From contig CP139021.1 in the NCBI GenBank assembly GCA_034044135.1, positions 7,168,001-7,232,000 of the forward strand: 64,000 bases of DNA, given 5' to 3'. Positions 53,969 through 62,729 of this stretch are shown here, piece by piece. This stretch comes from Flammeovirgaceae bacterium SG7u.111 (GTDB lineage Bacteria > Bacteroidota > Bacteroidia > Cytophagales > Flammeovirgaceae). How positions within the stretch are numbered: the stretch's first letter is position 1; each line of letters starts with the position of its first letter. The notes beneath the pieces are model-generated. The model worked only from the letters and a program-made list of their open reading frames with translations. It was not told the DNA's origin and searched no databases. The translations under genes and the position numbers were made by a program.

Positions 53969-56062
53969 GTGAAAAATACATCTGTCAAAAAGCTAATAAG
54001 AACTTCTGTCTTTTATTTATTTGTAACACTTCTATTATCTGACTGTGCAAGTGTTCAGCCCCCTCCGGGCGGACCAAAAGATGAAGACCCACCTATTTTG
54101 ATAGGTACTGTTCCTAAAACAGGAAGTATAAATTACAAAAGTAGATCAATCGAGCTCATTTTTAATGAATCAGTTCAGCTTGATAATATCTTTAGACAAT
54201 TGATCATTGCCCCTTATAGCGATATCAGGTATGTAACCAAGATCAAAAAGAATGTGGTTACACTCGAATTCGACGAAGACTTGGAAGAAAATACCACGTA
54301 TTCCCTCAACTTTAGAGAATCGGTAGTGGATGTCACTGAAAAAAATATTGCCAAGAATGTAAAAGTAGCTTTTAGTACGGGCGATTACATCGATTCGCTG
54401 AAGATAGAGGGAAATGTAAGTGAATTATTTTCCGGGAAACCCTCGGAAGAAGCTACGGTGATGCTACTTAGAGAAGAAGATACACTCAATGTTCAGAAGC
54501 CTTATTACCTCGCCAAAACAGATGAAGAAGGAAATTACCTCTTGGAAAATATAAGAGAAGGTATTTACCAAATCTATGCGGTATTTGAAGATGACAATAA
54601 CTTGCAGTACACCGGTGAGGAAAAAGAGCTTTTCGGGTTCAAGGCTGATAATATAACGCTAGACTCCAACCTAATTGATATGGATTTTCAACTAGCTAAA
54701 TACGATATTGAAGATATCTTTTTCAAAAGAACAGGTGTCGACGCTCAGTATGCAGAAATAGAATACAACAAGAAAATCGAGAGCTACGAATTTGAACTAC
54801 TTGATGAGGACATGAAAGATTCCGTTTATCATATCTTAAACGAGAATATGATAAAGCTATATAAATTAAAAGACCCAGCTGATACTGTAATAGAACTATC
54901 AAGATCGGAAAGAAAAAAGGAAAGGAAAAAAGAAGCTGAAATAGAAAATAACCCTGAAGCAGCAGCAGATTCTCTCACAGCAATAATTATTGCATACGAT
55001 GAACTAGGACAATCTAGTACAGATACGGTAAAATTCACTTTCTCAGAAAGAAGGTCAGTAGATCCTGAACCTTTATCAGTATCTATTTCCCCAAAAAATG
55101 GAGGGAAAATGATCCCTGAAGAAACATTTGATGTAGATATCACTTTCAACAAACCAGCCTTAAAATTTGACCCCGATAAGATAAATATTCTCCGAACCAG
55201 GGATACTACACTATATAACCTAGATACAATGTACTATGTATTACAGGCAGATACTTTATTATTAGAAGTTGATAGCACATTATTGATTCCTATAAAGGAA
55301 ATCCAAGATGAGAATGAGGAAGAAGGAAAAATCGAACCAGTGCCTGTAGAAAGCGATACATTGGAGCTCGTGTATAATAAGGAGCTTAAATTTGATTATT
55401 CCATACTAGGAGATAAAATAGACCTTATAATCAAACCCAAGGCAACTGATAGGGATAAAAGTATCACACAAGTCAGTGCCAATGCCGATACGGTCATCTA
55501 TGCTATCAATATATTGAATTTAAATAGCTTCACACTAGATACTACCTACTATGAAACCGAAGTGACCGACACGCTTCCAAACCCTTACGAACTTGAAACT
55601 CTTCCAAATTTTTCAAAAATAACCATAAAGGATTATTTACCTGCGGATAGAGAAGCTATTCTCCTCGACTCCTTAGCCTTCCTTTCGGTAGAATATGACA
55701 CGCTTAAAGGTGAAAAGGCTAGTTATAAACTTAAGAATATTGATGACTACGGAAGTATAGAAGGAAGAGTAGAGACTGACTTTACAAGCTTCTTTGTACA
55801 ACTGCTCAACGATAAGTTTGAGGTAGAGCAAGAACTTGTGAACCAAAAAGAATTTAGGTTTGACTACGTGGAGCCAGGCACCAAGTATTTGAGGCTTCAG
55901 GTTGATAATAATAATGACGGGGTTTGGGACAAAGGCAATTTCAGAGAGCGCCGCCCAGCAGAAGATGTCTATTTTAGTGAGAAAGGTGGGATAGATGTGA
56001 AACCAAACTGGGAAATACTTGGCGAGTTGATTTCAACAAAAAAGAAAAAAACGAAAAAGTAA
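53969..56062 (+). CDS. Big_5/Ig-like domain lipoprotein
   Basis: 697 residues starting at GTG. The N-terminus KLIRTSVFYLFVTLLLSDC leads into C-A-S-V-Q-P-P-P-G-G-P-K-D, the hallmark of Bacteroidota Big_5 lipoproteins (the -1 Asp in the lipobox is unusual). The first Ig-like (SbsA/Big_5) domain covers about 38-135: PKTGSINYKSRSIELIFNESV ... VTLEFDEDLEENTTYSLNF. A carboxypeptidase-regulatory-like region (GNYLLENIREGIYQIYAVFED) follows, then another Ig-like domain (about 365-395) and a C-terminal DNNNDGVWDKGNF stretch. Acidic throughout. Function unknown; it ends just before oriC. Confidence 0.8.
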   Translation: MKNTSVKKLIRTSVFYLFVTLLLSDCASVQPPPGGPKDEDPPILIGTVPKTGSINYKSRSIELIFNESVQLDNIFRQLIIAPYSDIRYVTKIKKNVVTLEFDEDLEENTTYSLNFRESVVDVTEKNIAKNVKVAFSTGDYIDSLKIEGNVSELFSGKPSEEATVMLLREEDTLNVQKPYYLAKTDEEGNYLLENIREGIYQIYAVFEDDNNLQYTGEEKELFGFKADNITLDSNLIDMDFQLAKYDIEDIFFKRTGVDAQYAEIEYNKKIESYEFELLDEDMKDSVYHILNENMIKLYKLKDPADTVIELSRSERKKERKKEAEIENNPEAAADSLTAIIIAYDELGQSSTDTVKFTFSERRSVDPEPLSVSISPKNGGKMIPEETFDVDITFNKPALKFDPDKINILRTRDTTLYNLDTMYYVLQADTLLLEVDSTLLIPIKEIQDENEEEGKIEPVPVESDTLELVYNKELKFDYSILGDKIDLIIKPKATDRDKSITQVSANADTVIYAINILNLNSFTLDTTYYETEVTDTLPNPYELETLPNFSKITIKDYLPADREAILLDSLAFLSVEYDTLKGEKASYKLKNIDDYGSIEGRVETDFTSFFVQLLNDKFEVEQELVNQKEFRFDYVEPGTKYLRLQVDNNNDGVWDKGNFRERRPAEDVYFSEKGGIDVKPNWEILGELISTKKKKTKK

Positions 56063-56097
56063 GAAAATCACTTCATTATCAATAGGATAGCATTAAA

Positions 56098-56545
56098 AAC
56101 AAAGAGGCTGTGGTTTAAGTTGCCAACTTATTCACAGTCTCTTTGTTGATAAATAGGCTATTGTTGATAAATCTCTAAAAAACACAAAAGTTATCAACAC
56201 TTATCAACAGCTATCAACATAAATTTTGGATGAACGAGTTATTAACTGACTTATTGTATTCCGCCAACTTAGATTCACAACTTATTAACCACGAATAACC
56301 TGTCCTGAATTATTCACAAAAACAAACCTTAGTGTTGATAACTTATATATCTAACTAATTATCAAGTAATTACAAATTTATTAAATGTTGGTAAACATAT
56401 GAATCACGAGGTTTTTACCAACACAAATAGTTATCAACAAATCAACACACCTAATAACAATAAGTGTTTTATTTATATATTAAATATATATTTATAATTA
56501 GTGTTGTTAGTTAATAAAGTCTCACGAGCTAACTAAATTCAGAAT
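56098..56545. other. Candidate chromosomal replication origin (oriC)
   Basis: Gene-free spacer with a cluster of DnaA-type nine-mers (TTATNNACA). Forward TTATTCACA at 56128 and 56310; forward TTATCAACA at 56191, 56201 and 56431; reverse TGTTGATAA at 56144, 56162 and 56333. A related CTATCAACA is at 56211, so 56191/56201/56211 are in exact 10-bp steps. TTACCAACA-type boxes lie in inverted orientation at 56386 and 56415. An AT-rich unwinding-type stretch (about 56467-56515) follows. A 15-bp inverted repeat (56098-56147) and a 10-bp one (56386-56423) add structure. dnaA itself is not here. Confidence 0.7.
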
Positions 56546-58360
56546 ATGTCTAAGTCCTTAAAAAAAAACCTTAGTATTTTTTCTTTCCTTTTCATTTCAT
56601 TCTATGCCCTTTCGCAAGACAATAATGTTGAGCTAGCAAATCAGTATTATGCAAATGATGAGCTAGACAAAGCTGTGGAGTTGTACGAAAAGCTTGTTAA
56701 AAAACCTTCTGATCGTGCTCTTGTGCACCGGAACTACTTGGAAGCTCTAATGAGATTGGAAGAGTATAAGGATGCTGAGAAGTACCTTAAAAAGCTTCTG
56801 AAGGATGAGCCTTACGATGCACGGTATAATATTGACTATGCGATGCTTGTAAGTGCCCAAAAGGGTGAGCCCAAATCAAATGAGTATTTAGATAATTACT
56901 TAGAGCAAATAAAGAAGAACGATTCCCAGCTTCAATACGCTGCCACGTTTTTTATTGATAACGGAAAGTTTGAATATGCTGAGAAGTCATTTTTAATGGC
57001 TCAAAAGAATAATGTTGAAAACTTTTACGATGAACTGGCAGACCTTTATGCGCTTTGGAACAAGCCAGAGAAAATGGCTGCTGAGTACATTAAGATTTTG
57101 GAGGAGGATCCAAGTAAGCTCGAATATGTGGAAGACATGCTCCAAGAAAGATTGGGCGAAGAAGAGGATTTTGATAAGCTAGGGAAAATATTGGTTGAAA
57201 ATGTTCAGAAAAAGCCTGATCAGCCTGTTTTCAATGAGTTGTTGATTTGGTATTTCTTACAAAAACAAGAGTTCTACAAAGCGTTTATTCAGGCCAGGGC
57301 AATTGACAAGAGAAAAAGGCTTGAAGGTCGTAAAGTTCTGGAAATAGGAAAGTTAGCTTTGGGTAATGGAGCTTATAAAGATGCAAGCAGGATATTTCAA
57401 TACCTTGTTGATAAGTACGAGAATAAGAATGTTTATTTTAGTGCGAGGCGCTTGTTGGTAAAGTCGAAGGAAGAACTTGTAAAACATACTTTCCCAATAG
57501 ATCTGGATGAAATACGCTCATTATCAAATGATTATAGCAATATAGTAAAAGAACTTGGCATTCGTCCCAATACGGCAGACGCTGTGAGGAGTATGGCGTT
57601 GCTGCAGGGCTTTTATCTAAACAATGTTGATACGGCCATAATTATCTTGGAAGACTTGGTCAAAAGACCTGGCATGAAAAAATATTTGATCTCGAATGCC
57701 AAGCTCGACTTGGGAGATATTTACCTCCTCAAAGGAGAACCTTGGGAAGCCTCTTTGCTCTATAGCCAAGTGGAAAAAGCAGAGAAAGATGAAAACCTTG
57801 GTCACTTTGCCAAGCTAAAAAATGCCAAGCTTTCTTATTACAAAGGCGAGTTTGAATTGGCAAAGGCGCACTTAGATGTGTTGAAAATGGCTACTTCTAG
57901 GGAAATAGCCAACGATGCCATGCAACTCTCATTACTTATCCAAGATAACCTTGCGCTAGATACTTCCGATGTGGCCATGAAAGCATATTCTTCTGTGGAG
58001 CTTTTGGTGTTCCAAAGTAAGTACGAAGAAGCCATTGTTGCCTATGAAAATATGCTTAAAGAATTTGCAAACCACAGCCTGACCGACGAGATCTATTGGG
58101 AACTTGCCAACATCAATTTGAAGCTTGGGAATTTTGACGAATCAATTACTTCATTAGAAAAAATATTAGAGGAATATCGCTACGATATATTGGCGGACGA
58201 TGCCAATTTCCTCATTGGAAAAATATATGAAGAAAACATGAATAACCCTGAAAAAGCAATGGAGTACTACGAAGCACAGCTCAAAGATTTTCCAGGGAGT
58301 ATTTACAATGTAGAAGCCAGAAAACGCTTCAGGAAATTGAGGGGCGATAGCCTTAACTAG
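56546..58360 (+). CDS. Secreted TPR-repeat protein
   Basis: 604 residues. Signal peptide (KKNLSIFSFLFISFYALSQ, cleaved before DNNVELANQYY), then about ten or more tetratricopeptide-like helix pairs: AVELYEKLVKKPSDRALVHRNYLEALMRLEEYKDAEKYLKKLLKDEP, later GSLYSQVEKAE-type and a last set ITSLEKILEEYRYDILADDANFLIGKIYEENMNNPEKAMEYYEAQLKDFP. Probably a periplasmic scaffold. The ATG is 31 bp beyond the AT-rich end of the origin candidate, so its promoter lies inside that region. Confidence 0.8.
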   Translation: MSKSLKKNLSIFSFLFISFYALSQDNNVELANQYYANDELDKAVELYEKLVKKPSDRALVHRNYLEALMRLEEYKDAEKYLKKLLKDEPYDARYNIDYAMLVSAQKGEPKSNEYLDNYLEQIKKNDSQLQYAATFFIDNGKFEYAEKSFLMAQKNNVENFYDELADLYALWNKPEKMAAEYIKILEEDPSKLEYVEDMLQERLGEEEDFDKLGKILVENVQKKPDQPVFNELLIWYFLQKQEFYKAFIQARAIDKRKRLEGRKVLEIGKLALGNGAYKDASRIFQYLVDKYENKNVYFSARRLLVKSKEELVKHTFPIDLDEIRSLSNDYSNIVKELGIRPNTADAVRSMALLQGFYLNNVDTAIIILEDLVKRPGMKKYLISNAKLDLGDIYLLKGEPWEASLLYSQVEKAEKDENLGHFAKLKNAKLSYYKGEFELAKAHLDVLKMATSREIANDAMQLSLLIQDNLALDTSDVAMKAYSSVELLVFQSKYEEAIVAYENMLKEFANHSLTDEIYWELANINLKLGNFDESITSLEKILEEYRYDILADDANFLIGKIYEENMNNPEKAMEYYEAQLKDFPGSIYNVEARKRFRKLRGDSLN

Positions 58361-58378
58361 CAGGCGTGCCCCTAAAAT

Positions 58379-59143
58379 CTACATTTCGATATTGACAGAG
58401 ATTGGGCAATGGTCTGAGTGAACAGCATCGGGGTGAATATCAGCCCCTTTCAGTTGATCTGACAGCGTTTCGGTTGCCATGAAGTAATCTATCCGCCAGC
58501 CTTTGTTTTTGCCCCTAGCCCCCGCTCTGTATGTCCACCAAGTGTAATGGTGGGACTCTTCATTGAAATACCTGAAGGTATCAACAAAACCAGATTCGAT
58601 AAACTTTGTCATCCAAGCCCGTTCTTCAGGCAAAAAACCTGAAGAGTTCTTGTTGCTAACAGGGTTGTGGATATCTATTGGTTTATGGCAAATGTTATAA
58701 TCTCCGCAGATAATCAGCTTTGGTCTTTCTTTCCGGAGCTCGGTTACATAATCAAAAAAGTCATCGAGCCATTGGTATTTGAAATCTTGTCTGGCGTCGC
58801 CCGAAGTGCCAGAGGGCATGTAGACATTTAGCAAAGTAGTATCTCCATAATCCGTTCTCAGGACTCTTCCTTCCTTGTCATAAATTTCCATGCCCATTCC
58901 GTGTACAACGGCATCGGGTTTCTTTTTTGAAAAAGTGGCAACTCCCGAATAACCTTTTTTCTCGGCGGAGAACCAATCAATTTCGTATCCCATTTCCTTG
59001 AAAGTACTTAGGTCAACTTGTTCTTCTAAGGCTTTCACCTCTTGAAAGCAAATTACATCAGGAGCATTTTCTTTCACCCATTCGTCAAGCCCTTTTTTCA
59101 AAGCGGCCCGTATGCCGTTCACATTGTACGATACAAATTTCAT
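58379..59143 (-). CDS. xth: Exodeoxyribonuclease III (Xth family)
   Basis: 254 residues, endonuclease/exonuclease/phosphatase fold: MKFVSYNVNGIRAAL, ICFQEVKA with catalytic Glu, GDYNICH, and SDHCPI with the terminal His. Cleaves at abasic sites and digests duplex ends from the 3' side in base-excision repair. It converges on the TPR gene with 18 bp between the stops. First gene in transcription order to its right is a hypothetical gene 20 bp upstream of its start on the same strand, so the three minus-strand genes may form one unit. Confidence 0.95.
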   Translation of the reverse strand: MKFVSYNVNGIRAALKKGLDEWVKENAPDVICFQEVKALEEQVDLSTFKEMGYEIDWFSAEKKGYSGVATFSKKKPDAVVHGMGMEIYDKEGRVLRTDYGDTTLLNVYMPSGTSGDARQDFKYQWLDDFFDYVTELRKERPKLIICGDYNICHKPIDIHNPVSNKNSSGFLPEERAWMTKFIESGFVDTFRYFNEESHHYTWWTYRAGARGKNKGWRIDYFMATETLSDQLKGADIHPDAVHSDHCPISVNIEM

Positions 59144-59163
59144 TTTTTTCTAGTCTTAAAAAT

Positions 59164-59520
59164 TTAGAACCCTATTTCAGTCTCGAAATATTCGATAACA
59201 TGGATTTTTAAAAGTTTTTCTTGCGAAAGAAGATCAAAAAAAGGAAGCTTTTTTACCAATTTCCAATGAGGCCAACCCTCTTCATCCACCCCTTCAAGCT
59301 CATAATAACCCGACAAGCTCAATACCTTGCAAATGGCTATGTGCAGCAAGTCCTGTTTTTCTTCTTTGGTGTATGTCATAGGCCCTTTGCCCAGTTCGTG
59401 TACCCCAATTATGAACAAAATAGCATTTAGGTCTGGGGTTTTCACACCCATTTCCCTTGAAACTTTTGCCTGGAGAACTTCCCATTTTTGCTCTAGTTCT
59501 AATTCACTTTTTATAATCAT
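59164..59520 (-). CDS. Conserved hypothetical protein
   Basis: 118 residues, soluble, no signal. Predominantly helical: IIKSELELEQKWEVLQAKVSREMG, then LNAILFIIGVHELGKGPMTYTKEEKQDLLHIAICKVLSLSGYYELEGVDEEGWPHWKLVKKLPFFDL. The GWPHW and HELGKG phrases look conserved in a phylum-specific family, but no named domain is recognised. Sits between the AhpD-like gene and xth on the same strand with short gaps (26 and 20 bp), indicating an operon. Confidence 0.7.
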   Translation of the reverse strand: MIIKSELELEQKWEVLQAKVSREMGVKTPDLNAILFIIGVHELGKGPMTYTKEEKQDLLHIAICKVLSLSGYYELEGVDEEGWPHWKLVKKLPFFDLLSQEKLLKIHVIEYFETEIGF

Positions 59521-59546
59521 TTGTTAATTTTTTTTAGAGCTAAAAA

Positions 59547-59906
59547 TTAGGCGTCACCTTCAGTTTCTTCTTTACTCAAGGCTTCCAAAAAGTCAAAAGC
59601 CCGACGGAGATGAGGGATTACGATGGTGCCACCTATCAGATTGGCAATGCTCATGGCATCTATGACTTCCTTGTCTGTTAACCCAGCCTTTTTACAAGCT
59701 TCCAAGTGATATTTCACGCAATCGTCGCAGCGCAGCACTAGGGAACACGAAAGGCCGATAAGCTCTTTTGTTTTTTTGTCGAGCTCACCTTTGTCGAAGG
59801 CGAGGGTATCTACACCAAATATTCGCTTGAGTACTTTATTGTCGGCAGAAAGTATCTTTTCGTTCATTTCTGCCCTATAAGCCCTAAATTCTTCAGGAGA
59901 TTCCAT
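59547..59906 (-). CDS. Carboxymuconolactone decarboxylase/AhpD-like protein
   Basis: 119 residues of the AhpD/CMD fold. The catalytic-type motif is C60-x-x-C63-x-x-x-H67 (RCDDCVKYHL), preceded by E48 (KELIGL) as the proton-relay Glu. This is the AhpD pattern, so a thiol-disulfide peroxidase-reductase role is likelier than decarboxylation. It heads the minus-strand run into the hypothetical gene and xth, consistent with an oxidative-damage link. Confidence 0.88.
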   Translation of the reverse strand: MESPEEFRAYRAEMNEKILSADNKVLKRIFGVDTLAFDKGELDKKTKELIGLSCSLVLRCDDCVKYHLEACKKAGLTDKEVIDAMSIANLIGGTIVIPHLRRAFDFLEALSKEETEGDA

Positions 59907-60090
59907 ATTTTTATATAATCAAGTTAAAATTGTGTCTAGTGCTACAAGCACTAGACAATACTTCACGCCGTTGGTACAACAAGAGTTTAAACAAGGCAAA
60001 TGCCCAAATTGATTTGTAAAACTAATGACTTCTTCAGTCTCTGGAGCTATTCCATCTTCCAAAATTGGCTGAAGACAACCCCCAAGGCTT

Positions 60091-60768
60091 ATGTGGAAAG
60101 ATTTTGTTGATATGTTGTACCCACGAAGTTGCGCTGGATGCGAAACGGTGTTGGTAAAAAACGAAGAACTGATTTGTACTTCATGCCGGCTCGATCTTCC
60201 TACTACAGATTATCATTTATTTCCCGATAACGAGCTTTCGAAGCGGTTTTATGGAAAATTGCCCATCGCTCATACCATGGCTTACCTCAAGTTTGTGAAA
60301 AAAGGAAAAGCCCAAAAGATAATCCATAACCTCAAATATCATGGAGAAGAAAAAATAAGCTACCAATTTGGTAGGTGGTATGGAAGAGAACTGTTAAAAA
60401 GTGAAAGTTATCAACAATTTGACCTTATCGCACCGGTTCCGCTGCACAAAAAACGCCTAGGCCAGCGGGGTTACAACCAAGCCGAAGGATTTGCCCAAGG
60501 GCTCTCGGAAGTTTTGGATATCCCTTGGAGCAAAGAGCTTTTGATAAGGACAGTGGCCAGCACCACCCAAACCAAAAAAAGAAGCTTTGAAAGGTGGCTC
60601 AACGTAGAAAAAATCTTTGAAGTAGCCCAGCCTGCACTCGTTTTGGGCAAGCATGTTTTGTTGGTAGACGATGTGATCACTACAGGTGCTACATTTGAAG
60701 CTTGTGCCAAAAAGTTATTAGATAGCCAATGTGGAAAAGTGAGTATAGCGGCTATTGCAGCTGCATAA
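60091..60768 (+). CDS. comF: ComF family phosphoribosyltransferase-like protein
   Basis: 225 residues. An N-terminal four-cysteine zinc finger (C14-A-G-C17 and C29-T-S-C32) precedes a phosphoribosyltransferase fold with the PRPP-binding loop VLLVDDVITTGATFEACAKKL near the C-terminus. LIAPVPLHKKRLGQRGYNQAEGFAQGL is the ComF signature. In naturally competent bacteria ComF helps ssDNA handling during uptake. It is stand-alone and divergent from the AhpD-like gene. Whether this strain is competent is not shown by this window. Confidence 0.92.
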   Translation: MWKDFVDMLYPRSCAGCETVLVKNEELICTSCRLDLPTTDYHLFPDNELSKRFYGKLPIAHTMAYLKFVKKGKAQKIIHNLKYHGEEKISYQFGRWYGRELLKSESYQQFDLIAPVPLHKKRLGQRGYNQAEGFAQGLSEVLDIPWSKELLIRTVASTTQTKKRSFERWLNVEKIFEVAQPALVLGKHVLLVDDVITTGATFEACAKKLLDSQCGKVSIAAIAAA

Positions 60769-61105
60769 AACAATGATTTGGGCAAGACTATGGAATATAG
60801 TGATTCTATAGCCCTCACTTCCTAAAAACACTTGCCCAAGCCTCAACAGTCTTCATTTCGGCTATTTTTCCTTCTTCAATTCCCAAACCCTTGCTCAAAT
60901 CTTACCCTCAAACCTTGCATTCGTACATATCCTTTCCAAAAGGAGCAATCCTGCCCAAATATGTCTAACTTTGCGGATATTAAGTGGTTGTATAGAAAAA
61001 AGTGACCTTCTTTTCTTGATAAGGATTGGTTGCCAATATCGAGCTTGTTGTTAAAATAGCACTAGTGTTTGCTGATTTTATAGAGCTTATAAAAGTCTCA
61101 AAGTA
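60769..61105. other. 337-bp spacer between comF and nusB
   Basis: AT-rich. A TAnnTTTG match lies at 60966-60973. No gene. Confidence 0.4.
60966..60973 (+). promoter_or_regulatory. Candidate -7 element of the nusB cluster
   Basis: TAACTTTG matches TAnnTTTG, 132 bp before the nusB ATG. No TTG at -33. Confidence 0.3.
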
Positions 61106-62224
61106 ATGCTGAACAGAAGAATATTAAGGGTGAAGGCGATGCAGAGTATTTATGCCTTCGAAAGAAATAAGGAATCTGCTTTTCATTTGGTATTGGCCAA
61201 CATAAAAGAAGATTTTAGGTTGGAAATGCTCCGAATGGGCAAAGATAACCGCGAACTAATGAGCGAGCGTGAGAAAAAAGTAGCGGATGCTTTTAAGGAA
61301 TATGTGCAAAATAATGTGACTACCTCCGAGTCGTTTGATGGCGATGAGTTTTCACAAAAAATATTTTTATCTGCCTGCGCTTCTTACCGAGATAAAATCT
61401 ATAAAGACAGGCAATACCACAAAGAGCTGATGATCTCTGAGACGGAGAAAGTATATGACCGTTACCTGAGAATGCTCAATTTGGTGTTGAACCTTGCCAG
61501 TGTGGACAGGAGCCTGAACCTGCTCGAAAATAAGGTTATTTCATGTTGGAGAAACAATGCTTCCCTACAGCGGATTATCACAGAAAAGAAAGTTGATTGG
61601 GATACCGATTTGATAAAGCAATGGTACCGCAACCTTAAAAAAGATGAGGAACTGGTGAAGGGGATAACTGTGGAAAGTGGTGACTTTGCCGAGGAGAAAA
61701 TGGCTGTTCGGGTCTTGATAAGAGACTTTTTATATAAAAACGAGCAAATAATCGAGTTCTTTGAAGAAGAGGATATCAACTGGTCGGAAAACAAGGATAT
61801 TGTCAAGAGCATGTTGATAAATACGGTGAAGGGAATGGAGGACGATGACTGTGAGAACCAAAGACTTTATCTGCTTTCAAGAAATTGGGAAGAAGACCGG
61901 GAATTTTTCGTTGATCTTTTCGATTTCTATATGAAAGACAAAACCCAGTATGAGCAGATTATTTCCAAACAAGCAAAGAAATGGAGCTTGGATAGGATTG
62001 CTTCTGTTGATAGGATAGCGATAGAAATGGCTATTTGCGAAATGCTAAACTTTTCAAGTATTCCTGTAAAAGTCACGATCAATGAGTATATTGACATTGC
62101 AAAAACATACAGTACGCCCAAAAGCTGGCAGTTTGTAAATGGTATGCTAGATGAGATAGCCAAAAAACTGGAAGACGAAGGGCAGATAAGAAAGACAGGA
62201 AGAGGGCTGATTGATAATAAATAA
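61106..62224 (+). CDS. nusB: Transcription antitermination factor NusB, long Bacteroidota form
   Basis: 372 residues, against about 140 in E. coli. The first 20 residues (LNRRILRVKAMQSIYAFE) align with the first NusB helix and the C-terminal third (about 250-365: LDRIASVDRIAIEMAICEMLNFSSIPVKVTINEYIDIAKTYSTPKSWQFVNGMLDEI) with the core domain. In between lies an insertion of some 220 helical residues. Long NusB is standard in this phylum. It acts with NusE in rRNA operon antitermination and 30S assembly. First gene of nusB-ytxH-DUF1573-yajC-ybbR. Confidence 0.9.
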   Translation: MLNRRILRVKAMQSIYAFERNKESAFHLVLANIKEDFRLEMLRMGKDNRELMSEREKKVADAFKEYVQNNVTTSESFDGDEFSQKIFLSACASYRDKIYKDRQYHKELMISETEKVYDRYLRMLNLVLNLASVDRSLNLLENKVISCWRNNASLQRIITEKKVDWDTDLIKQWYRNLKKDEELVKGITVESGDFAEEKMAVRVLIRDFLYKNEQIIEFFEEEDINWSENKDIVKSMLINTVKGMEDDDCENQRLYLLSRNWEEDREFFVDLFDFYMKDKTQYEQIISKQAKKWSLDRIASVDRIAIEMAICEMLNFSSIPVKVTINEYIDIAKTYSTPKSWQFVNGMLDEIAKKLEDEGQIRKTGRGLIDNK

Positions 62225-62336
62225 TAAATTAACTTTAGCACTTCCAAATTGGTTATAAGGGCATGGGCAGATAAAGCTTAAACATGTTCTAAATTAAATA
62301 CTAAATCACTTTTTAATAATAAAAACCTAAAAAGCT

Positions 62337-62657
62337 ATGAGCAGTAAAGGTGGAAGTAATTTATTGGCATTTATAGTTGGAGCTGCAGCAGGGGCTGCTG
62401 TAGGTATTTTGTATGCTCCTGAAAAAGGGATCAATACAAGGGATAAGCTTAGGTACAAGCTTGACAAATATAAAGAGCAACTCCAAGAATTAATTGACGA
62501 TTTGTTGGAAGAAGAAGGCGAAGAGTCTGTGAGCGAAGCGAGAAATAAAAGCCAAATGGTGATTTCAGATGCTATAAAGCATGCTGAGCAACTGATGAGC
62601 GAAGTTGATGCGCTCAAAAAACAGATTACAACCCGAGAAAAAACAGTAGAAGAATAA
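62337..62657 (+). CDS. YtxH domain protein
   Basis: 106 residues. One N-terminal membrane segment rich in Gly/Ala (LLAFIVGAAAGAAVGILYAPEKG) with the YtxH signature A-P-E-K-G, then a long amphipathic helix (KLDKYKEQLQELIDDLLEEEGEESVSEARNKSQ ... VDALKKQITTREKTV). Related to stress-associated small proteins of Gram-positive bacteria; role unknown. It follows nusB by 112 bp and is terminated at 62665-62686. Confidence 0.85.
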   Translation: MSSKGGSNLLAFIVGAAAGAAVGILYAPEKGINTRDKLRYKLDKYKEQLQELIDDLLEEEGEESVSEARNKSQMVISDAIKHAEQLMSEVDALKKQITTREKTVEE

Positions 62658-62664
62658 TTGAAGC

Positions 62665-62686
62665 CTAGCCCTATGGGCTGGTTTTT
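62665..62686 (+). terminator. Terminator after ytxH
   Basis: CCTAGCCC-type stem with one G-U pair, pairing 62665-62671 with 62675-62681, 3-nt loop, then five T. Confidence 0.7.
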
Positions 62687-62729
62687 ATAGTTGAACAATC
62701 ACAAATTAATTAATGAAATAGAATTAGTT

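Noticed and set aside
56191-56219. Repeated TTATCAACA read as plasmid iterons or as a CRISPR-like array
   Set aside because: Units are 9 bp with 1-bp gaps, in both orientations over the region, matching DnaA boxes; repeats and spacers are far too short for CRISPR and no rep gene is near.
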